Source: Mansonella perstans
Lineage: Eukaryota; Nematoda; Chromadorea; Rhabditida; Onchocercidae
Direction: 5' to 3'
Length of the DNA: 64,000 nucleotides
NCBI GenBank assembly: GCA_037074765.1
Contig: JBAMDO010000174.1
Location: 58,665 to 122,664 of the forward strand
The position numbers were made by a program, and so were the translations under genes. Positions 12,121-24,040 of the stretch are shown here, one piece after another (position 1 is the first letter of the stretch; every line of letters starts with the position of its first letter). Under the pieces are notes generated by a model. The model made no database searches and was not told the DNA's origin. It saw only the letters and a program-made list of their open reading frames with translations.

Positions 12121-14637
12121 CCAGAGTCCACTTTTCTTCGCTGTTAATGTGCATTTTAATTTCATTTTTAAAACTTTTGTCCTATTATCAAAAAATTTCA
12201 ACTAAACTTGTACTAAAATTTCCAGCCAAATATTTTTTTCATTCGTTACCAAAGTTATTTGTAAGTAAACTCTTAAAAATCCATTAAAAGAAAAATTTAA
12301 TAAAACATAGGCAAAAATATTATTTCACTTCATGATCAAATTTTTTAAAAAACTTTCAAATATTCAGTTTATAAGACAAAAATCTTGAAATGCGAAAAGT
12401 TGATTATACATACATTTTTTTCCTATAACTTCACAAAATATATTTGAAAAAATTTATTCAAAGATGCCAGCCAAGGTATAATTTTTAATTCTCCTATTTC
12501 GGCATATCCATTTAAATCAAGTTATAAACAAGAAACAATCTGGAGACATTTTCAAATTCATAGCTGATAATTGTGCGATTAATTAATTAATCCTTTTCCT
12601 ATATCGCACAATTCATTCAGCAGCTTCCTACAATTCATCAATAAAAAAATTATTGCAACAAAAAAAAAGAATTTTTTTTCCAAAAATCAAACAAACAATA
12701 AACTTTATTAAAGTTTGAATTCTCGAGAAAATGATTGAATGTGATTCGTAATTGTGGCAATAATTTCTCATTGACCTTTTATTTCTTTTTAAATTAAATT
12801 TTGCAAATTCTCCTCTTTCCACCTTTCCTTTCCAACGTCCTCTATATTTCATTTAATTATTTCCATTGTTGTTTCCTTTCCAGTTTCTCGTCATCCCGTG
12901 TCGTAATGAACATATTTCTATTTTATCTAGCGGAAAAGAACCCGGTTATTTCAAATCTCCTTTGTGAAAAAGGGGTCCGTTATATTTTTGCACAATTTGA
13001 ACCAAAACATTTTTTATAAACTGTTGCTAATGAAGAAAATTGTTTCAAATAAATCAGCTAATTGCGTCGTTTAATAATTATTAAAATGAGTAAATCAACA
13101 GTTAATAAATTGATCTGAAATTTCACATCAAGAAATATTTTCTTTAGAAAAACCTGAATAACATTTACACATCATCCACACATCAAAACTTTAATTAATT
13201 GTTCCATTTCCAATTCATTTTCAATACTTATATGTTTACATGTTTAGCCAAAAATAAATTGTTCTGAACAAAAAAAAAGCAGCAAAAATTTTCGACTCAC
13301 AAAGAAATTGCTCAAAGTTTAATAGTTTCTGGCATGTTCCTTCATTCTTGCAGTATTTCAGGAACTATGAAGTGTAACACTATTAGAATTCAAAAGATCG
13401 TTTGGTACTAGAATACTAGAATTCAAAAAAATAATGGAATTCAAAAGATTAGAATTTATTAAGTTAAAACGAATAAAGATTTAAATCTGGCTCTATATCA
13501 ACTAGTTAATATTAAATTATCGCTAAAAAACTCTGCTTAATCGATTACAAGATATATTATCATTATGCAAATCATTATCACTATCCAAATCATGATCACT
13601 AAAACTCTATCAACCTATATATGGTTGGCTCATTACTATAGCAATATATTTAATCCGATTTTTCAATTTGATAAGAACTGAACTATGCCTTTTATCATAT
13701 TTAAATAATAATTCATATATAAATTCCTCATCAATATACTTCCTATTGATGTACATATATGTACATAAATAGCGTAAAAATGGAGCATTGTTTAGTTAAA
13801 GAAGAAATTCGTGGTGAAACCGGCTGCTCATAACCAGAAAATGGTATGATTGATCATTTATCTGCTCTGGAAGAATTCTTTCACCGAAGCCGCAGTTTTA
13901 GTCACTAAACAGCAATAGTACCAATTATCTCTCTTATATGATATGTTCTTTAATAAATTTATTTACATTAATTAAATTCGATTTCTCACTACACTGCATA
14001 CATGATACATTTAGTTTAGATTTATTAAAATTTATTTCCAATTTCATTCCAGAGAATCAAAAAGTTGTTTCGAAAAGACTCTTGAATTTTATGTTTTTTT
14101 TCTTCGCTAAACTAACAGTGATTCCTTCTTTAAATAGAACTGATCAAAAGAAATACAATTATACACTATTAATTAGCTAATTATTTTGCTAGCGTAAGAA
14201 TAATACGTTTCTTGTTAGTCCAATCACATAAGGACAAAATGACTTTACCAAATCATCCTTGAAATAATTCAACTTTTGCTTCAAGGCATCAAGAAGAATT
14301 ATTAATACTAATTATTCCGACAACTTTTTTTTGCAAAAAATCAAAATGAAATTTTAAAAACTAATTTCCAAATTTATATGCCTTCAAATGATTTGTACTT
14401 CCAAATGTTCAATTAATTAATAAAAATTGTCTGTTTTCAATATGATGTAGTTAATTGTTGCATAATTTAATGAAAAAGTAAAAAGATACATTATTGATCT
14501 TTCAGTGAATCATTACAACATTTCCAATACTTTTTCAATTATTTTTAATTTCAGTCAATTTCTTCCTTTTTTGAAAGTATCTTATTTGACCTTTACTTTA
14601 CTTGTCTATGATAATGAAAAGCAAGTAATTTTGACAG
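12121..14637. other. Mostly empty; one possible exon near 12882-12967
   Basis: After a good acceptor (ccttttccag-like, ending 12881), a frame reads FLVIPCRNEHISILSSGKEP and then GYFKSPL before a gtgaaa donor. The spacing is faintly like the start of a CUB domain, but no partner exon with the expected cysteine and tryptophan was found. Otherwise the region shows only AT-rich sequence. Confidence 0.25.
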
Positions 14638-14667
14638 TTTGGAAAGTTGGAATTACATGAAGCGATA

Positions 14668-15708
14668 ATGCTGACTATCATAATGATTTTGCTTCCACTA
14701 ATCTGCCGTTTACCAATGATTATCCTTGAATTGCGGGAACAAAGGCAACAAAAGATGTTTAAATTTTTGCTTGAATTAAAGCCAGAAAGCACTGCCTCCC
14801 CGGAGGTTAGCTGAATTTACAAATTTTTTTTTTTACATCTTTATCACTTTTAGTTCATATTTGTAAGGACAACTGCAGTAGTAAAATTATTTGGGAAATT
14901 CTAGGAATTCAGGAACAACATTCAAATTAAGCATCATAATCTAGGTAGGGCTACCTCTCGATAATTACTACCACAATGCAGTAATTTTCCTCTTCCTTAA
15001 CTTCGAGAAAAAAAACGAAATCAATATGGCTATTACCATATTGCCTAATTGTTGATCTTATATATACGAATAGTTTGAATTAAAATTAATTCCTTTTACT
15101 ATTGGTCTAACTTAATGAGATTTAGACCTAGGTGTGAATTAATACGAATTTATATCATTTCACTAATTCAATTTGAAAAATAATAGTACGTGTACGATAA
15201 AAAATTTCAGCAGAGCAAGTCGGGTGAACAATCAGAAAGGGAAAAGCAGTTTAGTGAAACTATTAATCGTAGTAAAAAAGAAATTCAAGCTATTTTCTCG
15301 GCCCGAAATCATCCATCATCCAGAGAACTACGTAAGTGCACCACGTGCGTTCACATGAATTCTAATGAACAATGATAATCTTGCTATCATGTGACATACT
15401 GTTAGCAGTTTTACTTACATTTTCAAGTGGCCAGATTGGAGTTAGGAATGAATTTTAATGGGAAGCAAAAATTTTTAGTGTCAATGTTGTGTACATCTCC
15501 AACACAGCAATCAAGTCTATCACGCAGTGAGAAAAGTGGTGCAAAAAAGAAAAGATATCAGAAGAGTGATGAAACTGATGAAGATCAAAAAAGTGATAAG
15601 ATCGATGAGGAACGCTCGTCAACAATGTCTTCAAGTAGTAGCAGTTCAAGTGAATCCACTGATACCACGAAAGGACCAAACGGCAAATTTGAAATGAGAA
15701 AAATTTGA
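14668..15708 (+). CDS. Unrecognised small protein with hydrophobic N-terminus and Ser/Lys-rich tail (about 179 aa)
   Basis: Three exons fit in phase: up to 14805, 15211-15331 and 15428-15708. The first open exon may begin at an acceptor-like ttttgacag ending at 14637, which could be a trans-splice site; I place the start at the ATG at 14668. The N-terminus MLTIIMILLPLICRLPMIIL is either a signal peptide or a membrane helix. It is followed by a charged segment, a middle section (LARLELGMNFNGKQKF), a Lys/Glu/Asp-rich stretch and a run of serines near the end. I recognise no domain. If exons exist upstream, this could be the membrane helix and cytoplasmic tail of a larger protein. It lies between the two inverted repeat arms. 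Confidence 0.5.
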
Positions 15709-15745
15709 ATTTGGTAAATATACAATTGAAAGATCCTATGAGCCT

Positions 15746-16046
15746 GTCACCATATCCATGAATAGCGGAAACAGAATTAAAAAATCTTCTCAAACCAAAA
15801 AATTAATTTATTTTAATAAGGAATTTCAAATTTAAAATTAGTCAGCCACCATATCCATCAATGGCAGGAAAGAATTAGAAAATCTTCTTAAATCAAAAAA
15901 TTAATTTATTTTAATATTTAAAGAATTTCAATTTTAAAATTAGTCAGACACCATACGCATCAATGGAAAGAAAGAATTAGAAAATTTTCATAAATCAAAA
16001 AATTAATCCATTTTAATATTTAAGGAATTCAGTTTTAAAATTATCA
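15746..16046. repeat. Three tandem units of about 100 bp
   Basis: Units start with caccatatcc (15748), caccatatcc (15847) and caccatacgc (15949). Each continues with an aaagaattagaaaatctt block and a ttaatttattttaat block. The array lies just after the stop of the gene ending at 15708. Confidence 0.85.
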
Positions 16047-16173
16047 GCACAGATTAGTCTCTCCTTTTTTCTTTTTAAAGACATATTTCCCCGCTATATT
16101 TATCAGAGCAGATTCTTGCAAGTAATTCTACTCACTGTAATTGCTTCTAATTGAATGGCAAATTTAACAAGTT

Positions 16174-16175
16174 TT

Positions 16176-16207
<32 letters not shown>
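16174..16207. repeat. Poly-T tract of about 34 bases
   Basis: An almost pure run of T. On the minus strand it would read as a poly-A tail, but I found no retrotransposon-like reading frame or target-site duplication beside it. Confidence 0.8.
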
Positions 16208-16208
<1 letters not shown>

Positions 16209-17127
16209 TATAAATTTAGAATTCCATGCTAGAATAAACAGCAAATGCCCTAGTTGAGTATTTCTACAGGTTTTGAATTTTTCAGGCTAATCTTTAGCAC
16301 CATAAGTAAATATCATCAACTTGGATATTTTAGAACTCTCTTTTTAAACTTTGAAATAATTTTTAAACTTTTTTGTACCTTGCTTTTTTGGTGTCTTGGA
16401 TTAGAGATGAATATAAGAATTTGGTATGCTTCCAAAATTTATAGCTTGTGCGAACAATTGACTTAATTAACTGAAATTGGCCCAGAACTACACTAAGACC
16501 AACTGTTATTGAGGAAAAGAAAAAGAGGGACGAACAATTAGAAGGCGGAAATTTGCTTTCCATTCAATAAATAATATTGTCATTCTACGGAAATATTATC
16601 ACAAACAACATAATGATAAAAATATTGTTATCAGTAAGTTGGACCATTTATCAGTGAGCATAAAAGAAAAACTTTCGTTACTTAAAAAAAGCTTGTCAAA
16701 GCTAGCAAGACGACAATTGAACATTTCGATGGAATATTTCAGTCCCACTTCCATACTTCATGGTTCAGTAAGCTGTCGTGATTCGAAAATGATGATGGAA
16801 ATATTGATGTTACCATAGAAGTGTTGATGATGATAATAATGAAACCAAGAAGCCAAAAATCATTTAGCCATGGATCAATATTTATCGAAAAAAAAAATTG
16901 AATTTTTTCTATTGAAAATTTGAAAAGATTTCTTTTTCTCTTAACAATCGGATATCACGCAGCAATGATTATTAAATGAAACTTTAAAGGTATCTTTAAA
17001 AAAACTTTTAAACTTTTAATTTGAACTTTCATCCAGCTTATTAGTGAATATTTATTGTTATCAGTGAAGAAATCTTTTTCATTTAAATATTTCCAAACTG
17101 ACAGTATGAACAAAAGAATATTTTCAG

Positions 17128-18665
17128 CTGTAGTGCTGATAGAAATATTGCCAACGATGTAATTTATTCTGATAATAAACTTATGGCATATGCGCGTGTC
17201 AAAGTTTTTCAACTTTTCAACTCGGAACATTTGTCATTTCACTGCCAGCTCACTCTATGCATCAGAAAAGCAGATGGCTGTGAAGGAATTACAGTAATTA
17301 ATTTTTCATTTTTTTCAAAATTATTTATCATTGTAGTGGACGACTTGGTTAAGTCTAATATATTATATTGTTTAGCGGTATCATTGTAGCACCAGCAAAG
17401 TTGTGATGTAATTGTAAATTTATGACTCAGATATAAATACTGTTAACGATATAACTTACTCTAACAATAAGTTATGGCATTTGCACCATAAACTTAAGGA
17501 GAAAATATTTTTTGCATTTGTAAGTTTGATACTCGATTTATAGAAGGAATTTTTGGTTTAAACATTAAACTCCTTTTTCAAGAATATTGTAAAATAGAGG
17601 CCATGCTGAAAGAATGGTTAAAGGTTAACGAAATTGCGGAACAAACTACGAAAAATATTTTCTAGTTTACTTTTAGCGTGCTGAACAATTGTCACACCTA
17701 CGGTAGAAACTGCCTGAAAAATATGACAGGGAAAGATTACAGAAAAAAAGAAATTTGAATATGAAAGGAAAAACTTTTGAAATTCTGTTTCTCTAATTTT
17801 AATTTTCTCCTCACAGAAAGATTTTCATAACAAGCATATTTTTATAGCCACCGCGATGTCCAGACACCAGTCATAAAGATTTACTAATTTATCACCGCAC
17901 TCGTCACAACATGGAGCCTTTTTTGACCACACTAACAACTGAGGGAGAAGTTACACTTACCGTTGTCCAATCCGTAAATGTCACCACCGATGTAGCCCTT
18001 CCGCTTCAAATCGTTAATGAACTCTCAAATATAAATTTCTTTTGGTTATTGATTATGCTGATTGTCTTCTCAGCTGTTGTGCTTTTAATACTTGGCAGGT
18101 TCAAATTTTAATTTTTGAATTCTCAATTTACTATCATAACACTGTTTTGTCAAGCATTAGCATTATTGCTGTAGAATTTAGCTAAGATTATTACTACATA
18201 TAAATTATTTTGATATATAATTGTTAACCCCTCAAAACTTCAGTTTCTATTCAATTTAAATCAAATCTATCCGTTTTCAGATACATTACAAAAATGAATG
18301 GTGAAGATGAATTTGTAGCTTCAGAAAGTTTAAAGAAGCATGGAAACATGGATAACACCAATTATATTGGATCAGTGACATCCGAATTGAAGAAAAGTAA
18401 TTATCACACGAATAATTACTTCTCTTCAACCGAAAAGCGACCGCGGGATGAATATTCCTGTGATATATCTCGGCAAGATATGCAAAAAATACAATCAGTA
18501 AAAGATACAGACAGAAATGTGAAAACTGAAATCGTTTCTGTCAGTTTGAATTCCAATAAAACTAAACCGACAGGTAAGCACGACAAATTGTACCGTGCTG
18601 TGTTAGCAATGGGATCTCATAATGTCCAGTTTAACCAACGTGATGGATCCTCCTGGTCATTTTGA
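17128..18665 (+). pseudogene. Orphan 3-prime fragment of the VWA-ZP gene with intact tail
   Basis: Copies of exons 16-18 lie at 17128-17293, 17848-18098 and 18281-18665, with splice sites preserved. They encode the second half of ZP-C (GCSADRNIANDVIYSDNK to CEGIT), then PPRCP, the membrane helix and a full cytoplasmic tail of about 127 residues ending GSSWSF. Exons 1-15 are absent upstream: the match stops at 16903 and no VWA or ZP-N exon precedes it on this strand. Unlike the arm A copy, the tail has no frameshift. An ATG at 17911 (MEPFLTTLTT) could in principle start a 190-residue membrane protein with no ZP domain, but I see no evidence of its own promoter. Confidence 0.82.
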
Positions 18666-19127
18666 CGTGACGTGATCAGTCGTAATGGTTTATTTTTTTT
18701 GTTGAAATGTCCAGCAATCAATGCAATATGCTGTATCATTAAATTATTTTCTTATGTGTTACTATATTACTTTTCGTCTACTTTTTGTATATTCATTTTT
18801 CACTATAAAGAAATGCGATCAAAATAAAGAAGGAATGAGTGAAATTAATTAAATGTCATTGTCAAACTGTATTCCTCTTTCAGGAAGCGATAATTATACT
18901 TCTACTGCAAAAGCTCCCAGAGACCTCCCAGAAACATTTGTCGAAGAGCTTCCTGTTTTTCCGGAAATTTCAGAACTATTCCATAATTTTGGAACTGTTT
19001 CGCACAATTAATTTCATTATAGGAATGAAATAAAAATCTTTTTTATTCACAAATAATCCTGTAAATATTCATAAATCATACAAGAAGATTTTTCGCTTTC
19101 AAAATCTAAAAAAAGTTTTTTATCGCA

Positions 19128-19361
19128 TCAATCCAATAAATGATGACCGCCGTGATGTAAGTGATGGTGGAAATGGTGATGATGGTCATCGTGATATGGA
19201 TGGTGGTGGAATCCATGATGTTCACCGTGATGCCATGGGAAATGTCCATGATGATGGAATGGGTGATGCCAGTCATCGTCCCACCAGTCAGACGCTGTCA
19301 CCGATACTGCACACAGAGATAATAGTAACAACAATGTCGTGGCAAATTGCAACGATGCCAT
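19128..19361 (-). CDS. Secreted histidine-rich mini-protein, copy 2 (77 aa)
   Basis: Signal peptide (MASLQFATTLLLLLSLCAVS) followed by SDWWDDDWHHPFHHHGHFPW and a His-rich chain ending GGHHLLD, as in copy 1. It is 25 residues shorter than its arm A partner through loss of His repeats. The 3-prime flank is nearly identical to copy 1, but the upstream leader is closer to that of copy 4 (59278-59529), for example in the shared gatcgattggggtcattt block. A TATAAAA box lies at 19549-19555, and a decayed divergent paralogue starts at 19858. Confidence 0.87.
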   Translation of the reverse strand: MASLQFATTLLLLLSLCAVSVTASDWWDDDWHHPFHHHGHFPWHHGEHHGFHHHPYHDDHHHHFHHHLHHGGHHLLD

Positions 19362-19548
19362 CGCTACAATATAGATAATTAAGTTTCAGTTATCGAGTTA
19401 TGTTGAACAAATGATCAAAAAGATCGATTGGGGTCATTTAAGTTAATTAAATTATTAACAAGAAGGTAAAGAGTAATGAAGAAACTAACTGAGTACTTGT
19501 AGAAGTCTTCTATTCAGGTATCCATGACGAAATTCACGGAAGAGATGC

Positions 19549-19555
19549 TTTTATA
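19549..19555 (-). promoter_or_regulatory. TATA box of His-rich copy 2
   Basis: TATAAAA on the minus strand, about 190 bp upstream of the ATG at 19361, followed by the conserved gcatctctt as in the other family members. Confidence 0.6.
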
Positions 19556-19857
19556 ACAAACATTGAAACAAGCTTGAAATTAGGTTAATGGGAAGAAAAT
19601 TTTTTATGCTTTCATGCTTAGATCATAATTCTCTCATTTCCCGTTTTATGGTATCATTAGCTTGTGGCCTTATTCCGGAATATCTCTCAGTTTATCCATT
19701 ATATCAACATCATTGATTATTTTCTTTCTCATTAAGCATAGAATGATGTTTCTTAATATTCTTTTAATTTCATTTATGCTTGTAACATTTTTGTTCGTTA
19801 AAGTTTTAAACCAGTAATTTTGAAAACTATTAAATTTTTGAAATTTTTTAAGAATAA

Positions 19858-20050
19858 ATGATATCATTGCCATTTGTCAGATTATTATTGTTAGCTCTAT
19901 ATTGGCAGTATCGGTTATAATGTCTGATTGATGGGACGATGACTGCGTTGACCTATGACATCAGTATCATTATATTATGGATATTTTTTTGTGCATCAAC
20001 AACATTTCCATCACAGCGGTCATCACACAATAGGATACTGCTCTATTTCT
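19858..20050 (+). pseudogene. Decayed divergent His-rich paralogue (opposite copy 2)
   Basis: Starts ATG ATA TCA TTG CCA, aligned to the family signal peptide, then a frameshift, then a stop inside the WWDD motif (tctgattgatgggacgatga). Further on, one frame still reads HQQHFHHSGHH. It faces copy 2, about 496 bp away. Confidence 0.75.
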
Positions 20051-20248
20051 TGTATTTATCAATTAATGCTAGGAATGATAAATGATAAGGTTGTCCTTCA
20101 TCACCGTATCAATCTTGTATATGCCACGAATATTATGCTGCTCTATTACATATCTAAAATTTTACTGAGAATTCAAGTCAGTAATTTACAATAAAGTCTG
20201 AACTCGTTCCTTTCCAATCCTCAAACTCTAAAATGAGAACAGTTACTG

Positions 20249-20474
20249 GCAAGACTGAGGCGTAGTTATTTAGCAAGACTGAAGCATAGTTATCTAGCAA
20301 GACTGAGCCATAGTTATCTAGCAAGACTGAGGCATAGTTATCTAGCAAGACTGAGGCATAGTTATCTAGCAAGACTGAGGCATAGTTATCTAGTAAGACT
20401 GAGGCATAGTTATCTAGTAAGACTGAGGCATAGTTATCTAGCAAGACTGAGGCACAGTTATCTTGCAAGATTGG
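20249..20474. repeat. 24-bp minisatellite, nine units plus a partial
   Basis: Unit gcaagactgaggcatagtta plus tcta, repeated nine times with few changes and followed by a partial tenth. The period is a multiple of three, so the minus strand stays open (a repeated LLDNYASV peptide). No start context, signal or flanking exon supports a real protein. Confidence 0.93.
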
Positions 20475-20730
20475 AGCAGGAAATCTTGAATCCAAGTTAC
20501 AGGCACGAAAAGAATGTTGTTAGATGGAGGATGATAGAGATGAGAGAGATGAGTGAAAATAGTGTTGTCGATAATTTGGACAAAGAGTACGTTACAATCT
20601 ATGTGTGAATTTTGTTTCGGTAATTTCTTTGGGAATTATGAAGTGCGGTAATGGTCATTGAAGGGTGGTAGTTATCTTGTATGATATTGAACTTAAACGC
20701 ATTTCCCTTCCACTATATCAAGTCCTAATA

Positions 20731-20930
20731 ATCTCTTATCTTCTCTTTCTCTGTGATTTATGAATTGTCCACTTTCATACAGTCATGGTCACTCGTGGTC
20801 ATTCCAACAATCTCTTATCTTCTCTTTTTCTGTGATTTATGAATTATCCACTTTCATACAGTCATGGTCACTCGTGGTCATTCCAATAATCTCTTATCTT
20901 CTCCAATAATCTCTTATCTATGAATTGTCC
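20731..20930. repeat. 79-bp tandem repeat, two full copies and fragments
   Basis: The motif atctcttatc recurs at 20731, 20810 and 20889, a 79-bp period, with a further short copy near 20909. The full unit includes gtccactttcatacagtcat and a cactcgtggtcattcc block. Confidence 0.88.
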
Positions 20931-21396
20931 GGTTTCATGTAATCACAATCGTTGAGACGTTTTATTATCCTGAAATTTCATTGCACGTTTGATAAGTTTC
21001 AATTCAATATTTCATGCGTGAATGACATAATAAAACGGATGATGTCAAAAACTATTTGTTATTTACTTCATATTTAAATATTATTATGCAAATTCCTGTC
21101 AAATTTCATTTTTCAATAAAACTGATAAAATTAATTCTGTGCAATATAATAGTTCGTTTGAGATAACTCAACATACTCTTCATGTACCTAAATCATTTCT
21201 CATATTTATCTTTGAAGGTGATTGTTACACTGGTAAAAAAATTTCGATTTTTGTATGTTTTTGGAAAATAGAATTAAAATTTTTAAACTATAGATTTTTT
21301 TGATTTATATTTATGGATGTTTTACGTGCATTCCATTTATGTCGAATTGAACTTTATCGTTAATACAAGTCTTTTTAAATTAAATTTTCAGGAAAG

Positions 21397-22401
21397 ATGA
21401 ATCTACAAATCACTCATATAATATTTGATTTAGATGGACTGCTTCTTGATTCAGAGACAATTTATACTGAAGTTAATGTAGAATTAATGAAAAGCTATGG
21501 CAGAGAGTACACGATGGATTTAAAGATGAAAACAACTGGTATGAAAATGGATGATTCAATTCAAACGATGCTTGAACATGTATGTTTTTAATTTCTGTTG
21601 TTTTAAATAGTGGTAATTCGGAATCTGATCTAGGCAATTGACATCTTCGCTCAAAAATTTCCTTATATTCCTGTTATTAGTATACAGTGTAAAGATGATA
21701 ATGACAAAAAAAAGAAATTCAATTTGATGTCTGATTTTCAGATTGTAGCTTTCAGGTTCAATTAATTGATACAGTGGATGTGGAGGAGTATAAAGCGAAA
21801 TATTTAGATTTACTAAGTAGACGTCTTCCTGACAGTCAGTTATTGCCTGGCGCAATGCAACTGGTGAAACATTTCGCTAGACATAAAATTCCAACAGCAA
21901 TATGCAGTGGATCTAATGCTGTTGAATTCAATGCGAAAATGAAAAATCATAAAGAATTATATGATCTCATCCCACTTCGTGTAATTTTTTTATGAATTTT
22001 TTCCATCTCAAAATTAATTTCATAATAACTTTTACTGTAAATTTTTGTTAATTTATATTACCCAAGAGATATTTCATGCATTTTATAGCTAATGTTATAT
22101 GCTTGTACAGGTTTTAAGTGGCGATGATCCGCATGTTAAAAAAGGAAAACCGGAACCAGATGGGTTTTTAGAGACAATGAGACGATTTTCGATAAAGCCA
22201 AAAAGTGCCGCACATGTTTTGGTGTTCGAAGATTCAATAAATGGTGTTTATGCTGCTTTAGCAGCTGGTATGCATGTTGTAATGGTGCCAGATTTGCGTT
22301 ATTCAAATCCTTCTGAAAAATGTAGAGATAAAATAACACTGGTATTGAATAGTTTGGAAGAATTTAAACCAGAAATGTTTGGCTTACCATCCTATGATTG
22401 A
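21397..22401 (+). CDS. HAD-superfamily phosphatase 1, pseudouridine-5-phosphatase-like (232 aa)
   Basis: Exons 21397-21579, 21756-21980 and 22111-22401. HAD motif I is FDLDGLLLDSE near the N-terminus, motif II is the serine in ICSGS, the motif III lysine is in KKGKPEPDGF, and motif IV is VFEDSINGVYAA. Length and motifs fit the HDHD1/PUDP group, cytosolic enzymes that remove phosphate from pseudouridine monophosphate; exact substrate specificity cannot be read from sequence. A splice-acceptor-like attttcag ends six bases before the ATG, consistent with trans-splicing. A tandem paralogue with the same intron positions follows at 24041. Confidence 0.92.
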
Positions 22402-24040
22402 ATTTAACCATTTGTGCATAATTTTTATGATGCGTTGATAAAGGATATTGTAAGTCGAAATGTTGTTATCCATATATGGCGTAAACTATAAGAAAATCTT
22501 TTTCTTGTTGGTAACAACGGATGCGAAACATCGTTAAAGAACTTAATTCATGTGAGTTATGCTGTTTTATCATTTTTTGTTTACTTTAAAATCTGAAAAT
22601 TTGCTATAATTCACTTGCATATATTCGTTCAATATTAAATTACGGAAACTATAATATTAAATTACAAATTATAAAAAATTTAGAAATGAAATTTTTTTGA
22701 ATTCTCAATAGCTCAAGTATAATACTTTCTGTATTTAATCTTATCAATTTCATAGATAAATATATGAAATCTGTAATCCTATGGATATAGCCATAGAGTT
22801 GAATGTCGTGTTTCTTGTGACAATACCATTATAGAAATAATCAGTACCACTATAGAAATACCATTATACAATACCATTATAGAAATAATTCATTCATTCA
22901 TTCATTCGGATGTGTATTGTAATTGCGGAAACTTATGGAACACCATTCAAGATTTCTGCGACTTTTTTGCAAAAAATTCATTTGCGTCAAGAATTTGGTT
23001 TGGATAGAAATATTCGTCGGTATTCATTCATTTCAGAATTCAAATCAGACGAAAAGCAAAAAGGTGACATTTTTAATTAAAAAAAGAAAAAAAAAAACTA
23101 ATTTCAAAATGTAAGAACTCCATTCTGAAATGTGGGTGTGTCAGAAACACTGCATCTGTTGAAGCAGCGAAAGCTGAGAATAAGAGTAAATTGAGGATGT
23201 TTAGCCTGCTAGTATATCTCTCTCACTATGTTTATTTTGAATCTAGCATATAAGTGCAAATCACTAGTATCTGAGAAGACTGCTAAATCATTTTATAGTG
23301 TTAATATTTTTGGGTGCAGCCATAGTTTTATAGCTAGCCATAGCAACAAGCATAGCCTATAGGCATAGCCAATAGCTATCATGCATTCCTGATGAAATTT
23401 ATCTAAATTTTATGTTAACAATAATGCAAATTATTGGTCTTTATTTTTCGATTTCTCATAGAAATGAATAGCAAATTATGTGCCCCAGGCTTATTAGCTT
23501 TTACATTACAGGATGTTTTTAGGTCTCACTGAAAATAGATTTTGAGAAATGAATTATTTAATAATTGAAGTGGAAAAAAATAACAATTGCGAATCAATCC
23601 ATGATATAATCTCGATATAATGTTATTGATCTGTGTATTTTTTAGAATATTATGCTTATTATGAGCTCTTCTATTATTTTTTAGACTATTATGCCAATCT
23701 CTTTCTATGACGACAAATTATAATACTGTTTTATGGCATTTTTTCTTCTGACATAATATTTTTGAAGATAAATTTTTTTTTCCTGGATATATAAAAGGAA
23801 AAAATTTTGCATTTTATTCATTCTTTCAAAATAGAGATTGGTTGATTGCTGGTGATGTATAACATGTAAAATATTTCGCAAAATTTTTTCCTTTTTTAAT
23901 TTTGGTAGAAGTTGAAAAATCTAATAAATATTGAGCAAAGCTACCAATTCGGCAAATGCAAATGTTTGTTGCTAAACAATTTCGAATATAAAGAAAGTTT
24001 CATTTTTGATTTCATTTTTATCATTTTCTGTTTCAGTTTC
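22402..24040. other. Intergenic, no gene seen
   Basis: AT-rich sequence between the two HAD genes. It holds small local repeats (ataccattatagaaata near 22825-22890, cattcattcattcatt near 22890, and catag-rich repeats near 23320-23370) and an acceptor-like tttcag ending at 24036 that may be the trans-splice site of the next gene. Confidence 0.6.

Larger units (their letters stand above)
16903..19556 (-). repeat. Inverted repeat arm B (about 2.65 kb)
   Basis: Reverse complement of arm A (1-2725). It carries copies of the last three VWA-ZP exons (plus strand) and a His-rich gene (minus strand). The inner boundary falls inside the intron that precedes exon 16 of the VWA-ZP gene. Similarity to arm A is very high across the exon and 3-prime flank part and lower in the His-rich coding tract and its leader. 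Confidence 0.93.

Noticed and set aside
12882..12967. Possible CUB-domain exon on the plus strand
   Set aside because: Only one weak candidate exon and no partner carrying the expected cysteines; kept as a note, not called as a gene.
16174..16207. Poly-T as the tail of a reverse-strand retroposon
   Set aside because: No reverse transcriptase or processed-gene sequence and no target-site duplication was seen next to it.
20249..20474. CRISPR-like regular array
   Set aside because: The units are contiguous, without unique spacers, and the host is clearly an intron-bearing animal.
20178..20495. 105-codon minus-strand frame with repeated LLDNYASV
   Set aside because: It is a translation of the 24-bp minisatellite; the period is a multiple of three, so the frame stays open without coding meaning.
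23912..24040. Upstream extension of HAD gene 2 to an ATG at 23912
   Set aside because: The extra residues do not match the HAD family, and an acceptor-like ttcag ends just before the ATG at 24041, so the stretch is leader or intron.
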